From Phytomonas francai (Eukaryota > Euglenozoa > Kinetoplastea > Trypanosomatida > Trypanosomatidae): DNA of 64,000 nucleotides. The position numbers and the translations under genes are program-made. The notes beneath the pieces were generated by a model. The model made no database searches. It was not told where the DNA came from and worked only from the letters and a program-made list of their open reading frames with translations. The stretch covers positions 1,254,480 to 1,318,479 of the forward strand of contig MJCC01000003.1 in the NCBI GenBank assembly GCA_001766655.1, in the 5' to 3' direction. Of this stretch, positions 29,539 through 38,196 are shown in pieces; positions within the stretch are counted from its first letter, which is position 1, and every line of letters starts with the position of its first letter.

Positions 29539-29586
<48 letters not shown>

Positions 29587-30019
29587 GTGTGTATGTGTGT
29601 ATGTGTATGCATATGAAACTGTAAACAGTTTTAAAAATAGAAATAAAAGAAACAACAGAAACAAGACAAGTCGGAAGCAAGGGATAATAAGAAGTCGAAG
29701 GTGGAAACAGTATGCCGAATATATTTGGGAAGTGGAATATTCACTTTCCCCTATCCTCATTATCTGGGGGGAAAAAAAAGTTATCAAAAGGCCATTCATT
29801 CATTTGCGGTTCAGATAGTTAAACTGGGATTATCTGATGGGATCGTCGTTTCCAGTTTGCACAGCTTCATCGGCGCATACGAAGAAAACGTTGAAAATCG
29901 CACATGGAGGGCTTTCCCGGCGAAATCCAAAATGAAAGAAAGAATAGAAAACGCCAACTTCACCGAAAATACACGTATGCATACTTGACGTATTCAGAAT
30001 TTAAAAAATGCCTTCATGC
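29366..30019. other. Intergenic region with TA/GTAT microsatellites
   Basis: A 654-bp spacer. It contains interrupted (TA)n at about 29535-29574 followed by GTAT/GTGT repeats to about 29608. Open frames on both strands here come from the repeat and are not supported. Confidence 0.6.
29535..29608. repeat. Compound TA / GTAT-GTGT microsatellite
   Basis: TA dinucleotides with AAA interruptions pass into GTAT and GTGT units. Confidence 0.85.
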
Positions 30020-31117
30020 CTAATACAAGAACTCCGACGAAGGGGTCCAAGAGCCATCCAGCAAATTGATCCGGCTAGTTTTCAACGTCGCATGGCTGGT
30101 GTCCCTAAGGCTCGGCTCAACACACTTCCAACAGTGAAAGTTAACATCCTCATTACCGATAACGCTGCCAGCAACGTCCAATACATCCACCGAAAAGTGA
30201 ATCTCGCGCAGATGGGTAAAAACCCTCGGAAAATCACAATCCCCCCTCATGGGAATCACCGAGGACTGGATGAAATTGGAGGATGCCGGGCGAGTCTCGG
30301 GTTTCCTCGGTGCCTCGCGAGGCGGCGTTTCGTGAGATCGCGGCGTTCGTCTTGCGTGGATCGCCGGCGCTCGCGCGGGGTCGTCGAAGGCCGCGGGGTC
30401 GCCAATTACGAAGGTGCGAAGTTGATTTCGCACAAACGCCTCGATGCGCGGGGCGCGTGCGGAGGGCGGGGCCGTAATTTTAACCTCCAGAAGGCTCACC
30501 GGGTGGACGCTGTAGTACGCGTTTCGCCGGACCTCGAAGGTGCCCCGCGAGGAGCCCGCGGCGTCGGGGTAAAGAAGCCCCGGATCGATCGCGCGGGCCT
30601 CGCCGCGGGTGAGCAGGAGGTGGCCGGCGACGAGGACGTCGTACCGCATCTCGCAGCGCGCGAGGGAGGTGCTGAACGGACAGCCATCCGAAACGCTCAC
30701 CGCAATCGGGCCTGAGGCCCACACGTCGAGGTCGTTGAGCACGCGAACCCGCAGCTCCGCCTCGCGCGAAAGACCCCGGATGGTACCCTGAACAAGCTGC
30801 GATTTCAGCGCCGCCGCGATGTACGACTCGACGGAGACTTTGTGGTAATTGGTCTCGGCATCGCGCCGACGCATCGGGCAAAACGGGGGCTTGTAGACCG
30901 CAAAGGCCTTGTAGCGCTGGAGGACCCGCTCATCGCAAAGCACGTGAAGGGCTTGGGGGTTGATTAGAAAATGATTCCGCATAAAACGCGTCTGGTTCGC
31001 CTCCGGAGGGAGAGATGAGAGGGCTTTGGTGAATTCCTTGGCATGGCGCTCGAGTGTCTCTGGGCTGTTGCGTTTTATTATATCTGTCAACCGATTGATC
31101 GGGGGGCGGTAGGTCAT
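30020..31117 (-). CDS. RluA-type pseudouridine synthase homologue with altered active site
   Basis: A 365-residue protein. The order of features follows RluA enzymes. FAVYKPPFCPM corresponds to the start of the catalytic domain. VLNDLDVWASGPIAV (LD at 130-131) stands where the catalytic R-L-D-x-x-T-S-G motif is expected. RYDVLVAGHL follows, then SLLEVKI and, near the C-terminus, VRNQLRTFVIGDP in the place of the usual H-Q-I-R-x-H...GD segment. The catalytic aspartate appears to be kept but the preceding arginine is aspartate, so activity is doubtful. Kinetoplastid mitoribosomes and their assembly intermediates contain inactive pseudouridine synthase homologues, an attractive but unproven role. 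I start at ATG 31117 because the upstream frame begins with GTG. Stop is TAG. Confidence 0.6.
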   Translation of the reverse strand: MTYRPPINRLTDIIKRNSPETLERHAKEFTKALSSLPPEANQTRFMRNHFLINPQALHVLCDERVLQRYKAFAVYKPPFCPMRRRDAETNYHKVSVESYIAAALKSQLVQGTIRGLSREAELRVRVLNDLDVWASGPIAVSVSDGCPFSTSLARCEMRYDVLVAGHLLLTRGEARAIDPGLLYPDAAGSSRGTFEVRRNAYYSVHPVSLLEVKITAPPSARAPRIEAFVRNQLRTFVIGDPAAFDDPARAPAIHARRTPRSHETPPREAPRKPETRPASSNFIQSSVIPMRGDCDFPRVFTHLREIHFSVDVLDVAGSVIGNEDVNFHCWKCVEPSLRDTSHATLKTSRINLLDGSWTPSSEFLY

Positions 31118-31635
31118 ACCGTCCAATATGCCTTGATACACAAATCACCCCCTGAAAAATAAGCGATATTATATATATATATATATAAAGAAAGACAACC
31201 CCTTCCTCTAAAAGTCTCGTATCGTATTTTTTGTATTCAATTCTAGAGGCATTCTACAATTTTGTCTTTCCGATAGTTGGGGGCACAGAAAAGTAGATTA
31301 GAGAAAAAAATGGTATCATTGATAACATCGCATAGATAGAGGGAATGGGAAAATGGCGTAGAATAGGCTTGGGCTTCTGTCTAAAGGATGCAAAAAAAAA
31401 AGAATCTTAGTCACTTTGTGTTGTTAAACAATCAATGACTTGTTTTTTCAATGATATTTTATTATCTATATCTATAGATATAGATATATACTCGTTAACT
31501 CAGATATTCAAGGGCCCTCCATAATCACTTTTATATAGAACGTGTGAGTTACTATTGATCTGAAACGACCATAGCACTCGCACGTTAGTCCGACTCAATG
31601 ATTAGCAGATCAGTAAAAAAGAAAAAGCAGAGGAT
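31118..31635. other. Intergenic region with TA repeat and palindrome
   Basis: An AT-rich spacer with (TA)n at 31170-31187 and a perfect 24-bp TATC/GATA palindrome at 31463-31486. Confidence 0.6.
31463..31486. repeat. Perfect 24-bp TATC/GATA palindrome
   Basis: Both 12-base halves are exact reverse complements. It resembles the palindrome at 20323-20350. Confidence 0.9.
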
Positions 31636-34600
31636 TCAGAATCTAAGCGGTTTATTTATTTTATTGATTGAATTACTTTTCTTTACCATTTTCAATTCAT
31701 GTGCAACCTCGTGACTTTGAATCTTTTTCGGGATTTTATTCCTATTCTGATAGTCGCGTTCTCGTCTTACCGCGTCAATCACAAAAGCATACCCCCTCGC
31801 GTTTTCCTTAATCTGCGCGAATCGCCCGCTTTCCCCACCGTGGCCGGCGTTTGTATTGCAGGTGAGCACGACAAGGCGACCGACAGATTCGCCGTGGAGC
31901 ATCCCTGCGCGCACCGTCGCGGCGAGCTTCATGGGTTCCCAAAACCCCACCCGCGTATCCTCCAGGCTCGTCTGAAGGAGCATATTCGGCGCCGTCGCCC
32001 TCGCAGGGACCGTCAGGACCGGCGTGATCGCGCGAATCGAATCAAACGCGCGCTCGTCCGCGGTCGGATCGCCGAATTCGTCGCGTTCCGTCACCGTCAG
32101 GGGAAGGGAGTCGTCGAGGAGCGTCGAGAGGCAGTCCACGAAAGGGACGGTGAGGACGACGGCGAGGTACAGCCCCGGGGCCGCGTTCACGGCGCGGGCG
32201 GCGATCATCCCCCCCGCGGAGCACCCCGAGGACACCAAAAAACCCCTCTCGCAGAGCCCCACGTCGACCAAAAAGCGCGAAACGCTCATGTAGTCGTTGA
32301 CCGAGGTCGCGCGCTGGAGCTTTCGGCCGGCATTACGCCAGGGAATGCCGAGTTCGCCGCCCCCTCGCACCGCGGCGTACGCCCACACGAAGCCACGGTC
32401 CAGGAGGACAAGTCGCTCGGGTGAGAAATCAGGTTCGAAGCTTTCGCCATAGGACCCGTAGACCGTTAAGAAAACGCTATTCATGCCCTTCCGGAAGAGA
32501 TCCTTCTTCCAAATCATGAGCACGGGAACGAGAACGTTCTCGGAGGGATCTTTCGTCGGAACCGGCGTCAGCGCCGCCCGCCCGCGCGCGCTCGAAAAGG
32601 CGTAGTCAGAGGGCACCCACAGCACAAAGCCGTTATACTCTAACGGATCATAGGGCCTCCCCTGAACGACCTCTTTGCGTAGAATTTTCACCAGAAGCGT
32701 CCCTTTTTCGCCGCGGCTTTCACTGTTATCCTCCCCTTTTCGGTCGCCTGATTCCCCTGACGGGGGAATGTATTTCCACTCATAATGAATGGTCGGCAGT
32801 AATAGGTGAAATACCGAAAGCGAGAAGGTTTGCGCATTGAAATCGGTGTGCGTGATGGAACTTTCCGCGCTGTCCTGCAGCGGCGTTGCGCTTAAAGCTG
32901 ATTTGGGGGCGGTCGCAGTGCCAACCGCCCCCTGCAGCGAACGAAATGAAAGGGGAAGCACGTCTTGAGAAAAGCGATTAGGCCTCATAGATTTTCCTGT
33001 AGAAGCGTCTACCTTTTGGAATTCGTTAAAAAATGACGGGGATGGAAAACAGAATGGCGTGGCTTCTTTTTTCGCCCGTGCCGGACCGTTTTTCATCTTA
33101 CGCGAGATATTCTTAGGTGAAACCACATGATAAGAACCCGGATTGGCAAAAACTTGGCTAGAAGCGCGCATTAGCTCGTGGTGAACATCAAAACGAAGCC
33201 ATTCGTTTTTCTTCAAGCGATCGAACTGTCGCCTTAAGAAACGCGATAACGGAATAATCTGACTTAGACTAAGGGGAGGCGGGAAATCTACGCTTTCGGT
33301 GCCCGTATTTTTCGTCAAAGAAGAGACTTTATCCAACGAATCTATAGTTGCACCGTTATATGAGGTCTTTTGCGTGTCCTCTTGCGGATGCGCACGAGCC
33401 CACCAATCCCAAATAAAAACCAGAGGGCAAAAAAGAACCTCCGACGACGCATTACGAGTAACCATGATAAGCAAATAGTCTCTGAAACACGATACCGAAT
33501 CAATCTTCGTGTTAGGGTCGTACTCGAACAGTAACGGCCAGGTATCCGAACACATCCGTTTCGTTTCGACTGCAAACGTTACGGGTCTCCCCGACTCCTT
33601 TTCCAAGGGATCTGAGATGACTTTGATATCCCCCGTCGCTGGTGCTGCTGGGGATACTGTTTCCCATTCAAAAACGGCCTTCTTGTCAGGAACAAAAAAT
33701 AACGCAAAGTTTGTGAACCCGCGAGCGTTCGAATTTATAACCCACCCCCCGGTGTTTCCAGATTTTCCTAGCAGCTGCTCATGATGATCAAGATCGAACT
33801 CGACTGGCTCTTTGCCATACGCAGGAAAGAACGCCGTCGGTGCGTAGTGCTCTTCAAAATGAGCGTCGTCTGAAGTTAATTCCACCGCCAAACCCGTTTC
33901 TTCGCGCTCAATACTCATCTGCCGCGCATGACGCTCAATACGCGCCATTTTTTTGCAGAAAAGTGGTACCTTCGACACTGCCCCCCTTCGCCTCTCCCTA
34001 GAGCCGCGGGCGTCGGCCGCCGCAGAGGTTACCAAAACGCTTTCTGTCGGGCAGACAAACCAATTTGAGATCTCGGTAGAGGAGCTATCAAAGATAAGAT
34101 AACGATCATCCGCGGTGAAGCCTAGGGAACCCAACCAGAACGCCTCGTTTTCTTCTTCGTAGCAAATCCAGCTGGCGTTGGGGTTGGTAGGGTCCGCCGC
34201 GGTGTCATGAAAAACGACTTGATGCGGCCGCAGCTTTTCGTCATGCACAGTGTACATCACGCACGTCGAGTTTACCCACAATACATCACCGCAGAGGTCA
34301 AAAAGCTCGATTCTATGCAAGCAGTGGTGATGCGGTTGTGCGTATACAGCATTCATGTGATTTCCAAAAGACGACGACTTAGTCGGCTTCGAATTCAGCG
34401 GCTGCTTCTTTAAAGCTTTGCGGAGTCTACCTGAGAAAGGAGAGGATGGACTAGAGTGGCTGCTGTGCGGAGTGTGCAGCGGCGTGTAGACGGAGACGTT
34501 AGCCTTGTCAAGGGAACGCGCCCACGCTCTCTGTGCATTGCTCGCGCCGCATTCAAGCCACTTACGGTAATTTACATCGCGGATTTCAAATATAAACAGA

Positions 34601-35238
34601 CTAAAGATTTCCTTCCCGCCTGAGCAATCCAGCGTGACGGCGAGCTTGGTCTCGTCAAAAGAGACATCCATCTCCCCGATCTCGATAAAACTCAGGTTTA
34701 ATTCCTTCGCAAGGAGATTGAGATCAAGAAAAATGACCTCGTCCGGGTACATGGGAAGCGGTTCGCCTTTTAGGTGGGTCGCTTGCCACTCATTAACCTC
34801 TTCAAGAAAGTTTTCATTGATCCCATGCTGTAGATCGCACGGCCGGCGACAATGCAGTGAATAATCCTCATTCTCTTCATGTCTAGTATAGTACCAAAAA
34901 TTTCCTTCCAGTACAGGCAGTGAGACCTCAGTTACGCACACCATCGATTTAATCTCGCAGGAAATTTTACGTTGCAGTTTAGAAAATCGAGGGCGGCCAA
35001 AGAACGCTTCAGCGCATCGATTCTCCATCCTCAAGGCCCCCTTCGTTCGCTTGTCTTTAGGATCCCGTAGATACTGGTAAGGATCCGAATAGCTTTTAAA
35101 CCCATTGACCTGAGAACTCTCTTGGTGATATTCCGGAGGTGCAGGAAAGGATTCCGCATCTTGTTTTGGAAATGTTCCACTAAGAAACCCATCCACGAGA
35201 ATATCATCTCCTTTTTTTTGAGTAATGTGTTTCGACAT
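31636..35238 (-). CDS. Oversized S9A (prolyl oligopeptidase family) serine peptidase
   Basis: A 1200-residue protein. The C-terminal alpha/beta-hydrolase domain has the nucleophile elbow GCSAGG with S1007, acid D1094 in SLEDTRVGF and base H1133 in NAGHGG. The spacing of 87 and 39 residues equals that of porcine prolyl oligopeptidase (S554, D641, H680). The long N-terminal part should hold the beta-propeller, but it is about 450 residues larger than in oligopeptidase B (about 700-730 residues). Inserts are rich in S, P, R and K, for example around 290-330 and 720-800. Substrate preference, probably peptides cut after basic residues, is inferred from family only. No signal peptide is visible. 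Stop is TGA. Confidence 0.85.
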   Translation of the reverse strand: MSKHITQKKGDDILVDGFLSGTFPKQDAESFPAPPEYHQESSQVNGFKSYSDPYQYLRDPKDKRTKGALRMENRCAEAFFGRPRFSKLQRKISCEIKSMVCVTEVSLPVLEGNFWYYTRHEENEDYSLHCRRPCDLQHGINENFLEEVNEWQATHLKGEPLPMYPDEVIFLDLNLLAKELNLSFIEIGEMDVSFDETKLAVTLDCSGGKEIFSLFIFEIRDVNYRKWLECGASNAQRAWARSLDKANVSVYTPLHTPHSSHSSPSSPFSGRLRKALKKQPLNSKPTKSSSFGNHMNAVYAQPHHHCLHRIELFDLCGDVLWVNSTCVMYTVHDEKLRPHQVVFHDTAADPTNPNASWICYEEENEAFWLGSLGFTADDRYLIFDSSSTEISNWFVCPTESVLVTSAAADARGSRERRRGAVSKVPLFCKKMARIERHARQMSIEREETGLAVELTSDDAHFEEHYAPTAFFPAYGKEPVEFDLDHHEQLLGKSGNTGGWVINSNARGFTNFALFFVPDKKAVFEWETVSPAAPATGDIKVISDPLEKESGRPVTFAVETKRMCSDTWPLLFEYDPNTKIDSVSCFRDYLLIMVTRNASSEVLFCPLVFIWDWWARAHPQEDTQKTSYNGATIDSLDKVSSLTKNTGTESVDFPPPLSLSQIIPLSRFLRRQFDRLKKNEWLRFDVHHELMRASSQVFANPGSYHVVSPKNISRKMKNGPARAKKEATPFCFPSPSFFNEFQKVDASTGKSMRPNRFSQDVLPLSFRSLQGAVGTATAPKSALSATPLQDSAESSITHTDFNAQTFSLSVFHLLLPTIHYEWKYIPPSGESGDRKGEDNSESRGEKGTLLVKILRKEVVQGRPYDPLEYNGFVLWVPSDYAFSSARGRAALTPVPTKDPSENVLVPVLMIWKKDLFRKGMNSVFLTVYGSYGESFEPDFSPERLVLLDRGFVWAYAAVRGGGELGIPWRNAGRKLQRATSVNDYMSVSRFLVDVGLCERGFLVSSGCSAGGMIAARAVNAAPGLYLAVVLTVPFVDCLSTLLDDSLPLTVTERDEFGDPTADERAFDSIRAITPVLTVPARATAPNMLLQTSLEDTRVGFWEPMKLAATVRAGMLHGESVGRLVVLTCNTNAGHGGESGRFAQIKENARGYAFVIDAVRRERDYQNRNKIPKKIQSHEVAHELKMVKKSNSINKINKPLRF

Positions 35239-35764
35239 TGGTATGCCAGTCTTAAGGGGGTGTATTCACTGTTTATGTACGTATACAGGGGTATTTCTAT
35301 TAGTTTTCTACTCTGATGCTCTTTTTGATACCTTTGTTGGCAGCTGCCTTTCGTGGTGAATGAAATTTCTACCCCCAAAAGGAACCACAACTTATTAGAA
35401 CAAAAAGAAGCAAGGTAAAGAATGGGGAGGGTAAAAAAAGAGGATAAATTCTGACAATGACCATCAAACCACCTTAGGCTATCGTTTAAGTTTACCAGTA
35501 TTTTAAAAAGTCAATATTCAACAAAAATGTGGACGATGATGTCAACACCCTTCCCTTTCCTTCCCCACTTCACTAGAGAAGGACAGTGGGAAAGTAAAAA
35601 AATCCATTTTTAGTTCGGTTAGGCTTGAATATTCATAATAGACAACCCACGTTAATCACATGTGAAGAATTTATACCACATGATTGCACTGGAAAAATTA
35701 GGTACAGCGATGAGCTTCCGCAATATATATTGGTAACTCACATGTGGGCGTCAAACTTCCCATT
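35239..35764. other. Intergenic region
   Basis: A spacer of 526 bp. A plus-strand frame overlaps the end of the next gene but has no support. Confidence 0.5.
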
Positions 35765-37641
35765 TCAGCATGACTCATCCGCCACGGGGTTTTTCAGAGC
35801 GACACACTCAAGAATCACTGTAGACGGCCCCGACGGGAACACCTTGGAGGGCTCGGACGATGGGCCCTCCGCGGCAATGCTCATCAAGACGCGGCGCAGC
35901 TCGTTGGCGTCGCCCACGGGCGTCCCATTCACGGTCAGCACGGCGGCGTCCATGCCGAGGCTAGGCAACGACGAGACGACCTGGTCCGGTGGCACCAGCG
36001 CGTCCAGCGCGGCAGAGTCGCGCAGCAGTGCAAGATCGCCGACAAGACGCCAGGTCTCGACATTGTAGAAGAGGGTAAGTTCGAGGGCCTCAGGCGCGGC
36101 GGAAGCCCCCGGTGCGCGTTCGCCCGACCCAAGGCCCCCCCTCTCCCCCTTCCCGTCCGCGCCGCGCCACGACCGCCCGTTGACCTGCACGATCTGGGCG
36201 GGGAAGGGGACCCCCGCGTGGGACGGACAGCTGAGGAGGACGTCGCCCTGCAACCACAGGCCCCAGCCACCACTCGTATGGCAAGTCGTACTGCTGGAGC
36301 TACCGTCACCATTCGGAGTGCTGTCACCATTCGGGGTACCGTCACCATTCGGAGTGCTGTCACCATTCGGGGTACCGTCACAATTTGGGGTGCTGTCACC
36401 ATTCGGGGTACCGTAACCATTCGGAGTGCTGTCACCATTTGGGGTACCGTAACCATTTGGGGTGCTGTCACCATTTGGGGTACCGTCACNNNNNNNNNNN
36501 NNNNNNNNNNNNNNNNNNNNNNNNNNNNNNNNNNNNNNNNNNNNNNNNNNNNNNNNNNNNNNNNNNNNNNNNNNNNNNNNNNNNNNNNNNNNNNNNNNNN
36601 NNNNNNNNNNNNNNNNNNNNNNNNNNNNNNNNNNNNNNNNNNNNNNNNNNNNNNNNNNNNNNNNNNNNNNNNNNNNNNNNNNNNNNNNNNNNNNNNNNNN
36701 NNNNNNNNNNNNNNNNNNNNNNNNNNNNNNNNNNNNNNNNNNNNNNNNNNNNNNNNNNNNNNNNNNNNNNNNNNNNNNNNNNNNNNNNNNNNNNNNNNNN
36801 NNNNNNNNNNNNNNNNNNNNNNNNNNNNNNNNNNNNNNNNNNNNNNNNNNNNNNNNNNNNNNNNNNNNNNNNNNNNNNNNNNNNNNNNNNNNNNNNNNNN
36901 NNNNNNNNNNNNNNNNNNNNNNNNNNNNNNNNNNNNNNNNNNNNNNNNNNNNNNNGTGCTGTCACCATTTGGGGTACCGTCACAATTTGGGGTGCTGTCA
37001 CCATTCGGGGTGGTGCCCGTCCTTGGCGGGATCGGATCCCGATTGCGGGGTGCCGGCCCCGCCCCACGACGGATGGTGACGCGCCGGTAGCAGTCGCGAC
37101 GGTGGGGCCGGCAGACGGGGAGGAGCGTGAAGGCCGACGGGGGGGGGGCGGGGCGGGGCCCTGCGAACTCCTCCGGGGAGTACTCGTCGTCGTCGTCCTC
37201 CACCTCCTCGCCGTCCTCCTCCTTCTCCCCGCGGTCTGCGCTCTCCTCGGCCACGCGGCGCCGCCGCCGTGTGGCCGTGTCGTTGTGGGCGGCGACGGCC
37301 CCCCGCAGGGCCGCGAGGCGTGCGCGGCGGTTGACGCCGTGGCGGGCGTCGTAGGCCGCCCGTCCCCGCGGGTCCGCGAGGACGGCGTAGGCCGCGGTGA
37401 TGCGCCGGTAGCGCTGGGCGTCGGCCTCGCAGTTCGGATTCGCGCGGTGCGCGGCGCGGTCGGGGTGGAGTTCGAGGGAGAGCTGCCTGTAACGGCGCGC
37501 GAGGTCGGCGGGGCTGACGGAGGGGGGCACGCCGAATAACGCGTAGTACGGCGGGATCGCCGGCGCAGCGGCCATCCGAGACTCCGCTGCGTGGCCCTCG
37601 TCGGAATTCGTTGGGGGGCTCATAGGATGGGAGTGGTGCAT
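35765..37641 (-). CDS. J-domain protein with coding minisatellite and PDZ-like C-terminus (interrupted by assembly gap)
   Basis: The N-terminal frame starts at ATG 37641 (an alternative ATG is at 37623). It encodes a J domain at about 31-95 with HPD at 59-61, as in DnaJ co-chaperones that stimulate Hsp70. A basic/acidic stretch follows, then repeats of GDSTPN/GDGTPN reaching the run of N at 36490-36955. Beyond the gap, the same repeat continues in another frame into a GC-rich C-terminal part. It contains AAVLTVNGTPVGDANELRRVL and STVILECVAL, which resemble a PDZ-type fold, and ends at TGA 35765. The frame change disappears if the gap has the length predicted by the repeat phase, so I treat both parts as one gene. 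A pyrimidine tract with AG lies 55 bases before the ATG. Confidence 0.7.
36302..37008. repeat. 18/36-bp coding minisatellite containing a sequence gap
   Basis: Alternating 18-bp units, GTGCTGTCACCATTYGGG and GTACCGTCACCATTYGGG in consensus, flank 466 undetermined bases at 36490-36955. On the minus strand they encode (GDSTPN GDGTPN)n. The gap was probably left because the array could not be assembled. Confidence 0.9.
36490..36955. other. Assembly gap (466 N)
   Basis: An undetermined stretch inside the minisatellite. Left flank ends 10 bases into one 18-bp unit and right flank starts exactly at a unit start. Confidence 0.99.
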
Positions 37642-37695
37642 GCGCAAGTACACCGCCGCTCTGGCCCACGCGGTTTGGAATTCCTTACTCCTTGT

Positions 37696-37711
37696 CTGAA
37701 AAAAAAAAAAG
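37696..37711 (-). promoter_or_regulatory. Polypyrimidine tract and candidate trans-splice acceptor
   Basis: On the minus strand a T-run of about a dozen bases is followed directly by CAG, with the AG at 37697-37696. This is 55 bases upstream of the J-domain gene ATG at 37641 and is a textbook spliced-leader acceptor arrangement. Confidence 0.6.
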
Positions 37712-38196
37712 ACTTTTCGGTTCCCCTGTGTCACCTTAAAGATAAACAAAGAGAAGAGAATGATAGATTTAATCGCAAATCTTTATAAACAAATCACACG
37801 CCTTGCATAAAAAGGCAAAAAACAAACAAACAGAGAAGATAAACTTTAACATGTTGATTGACTCGTCTGATAGCAAGTGGAGATACCCAGAAGTCCGGGG
37901 AGCATGTGCTTCAACATTTTATCTGCCATCCATCCTTTTATGTTTTGATTATTGACATTATGGGTACAGGCGGAGGGCTATTTTCGATTTTGCATTCATT
38001 GCCCAAAGCTGATATATTTTACAAAAACTATAAACAATACCAAAAGCAAAACAAAGAAACAAAAATGTGAGTAGCATTGACATTCCAGTTTAATTTAAAT
38101 ACTAAAACTCGTATAAATAAAAATACAAACCGCTAAAAACATTTGGTCATCTCAACTGCCCTCCCTCCTTCCCCCGCGTCAGGGCGTGAGATACCT
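37712..38196. other. Intergenic region
   Basis: AT-rich spacer; small plus-strand frames without support. Confidence 0.5.

Noticed and set aside
36302..37008. CRISPR array
   Set aside because: Units are directly adjacent without spacers, lie in frame within a protein gene, and the genome is eukaryotic.
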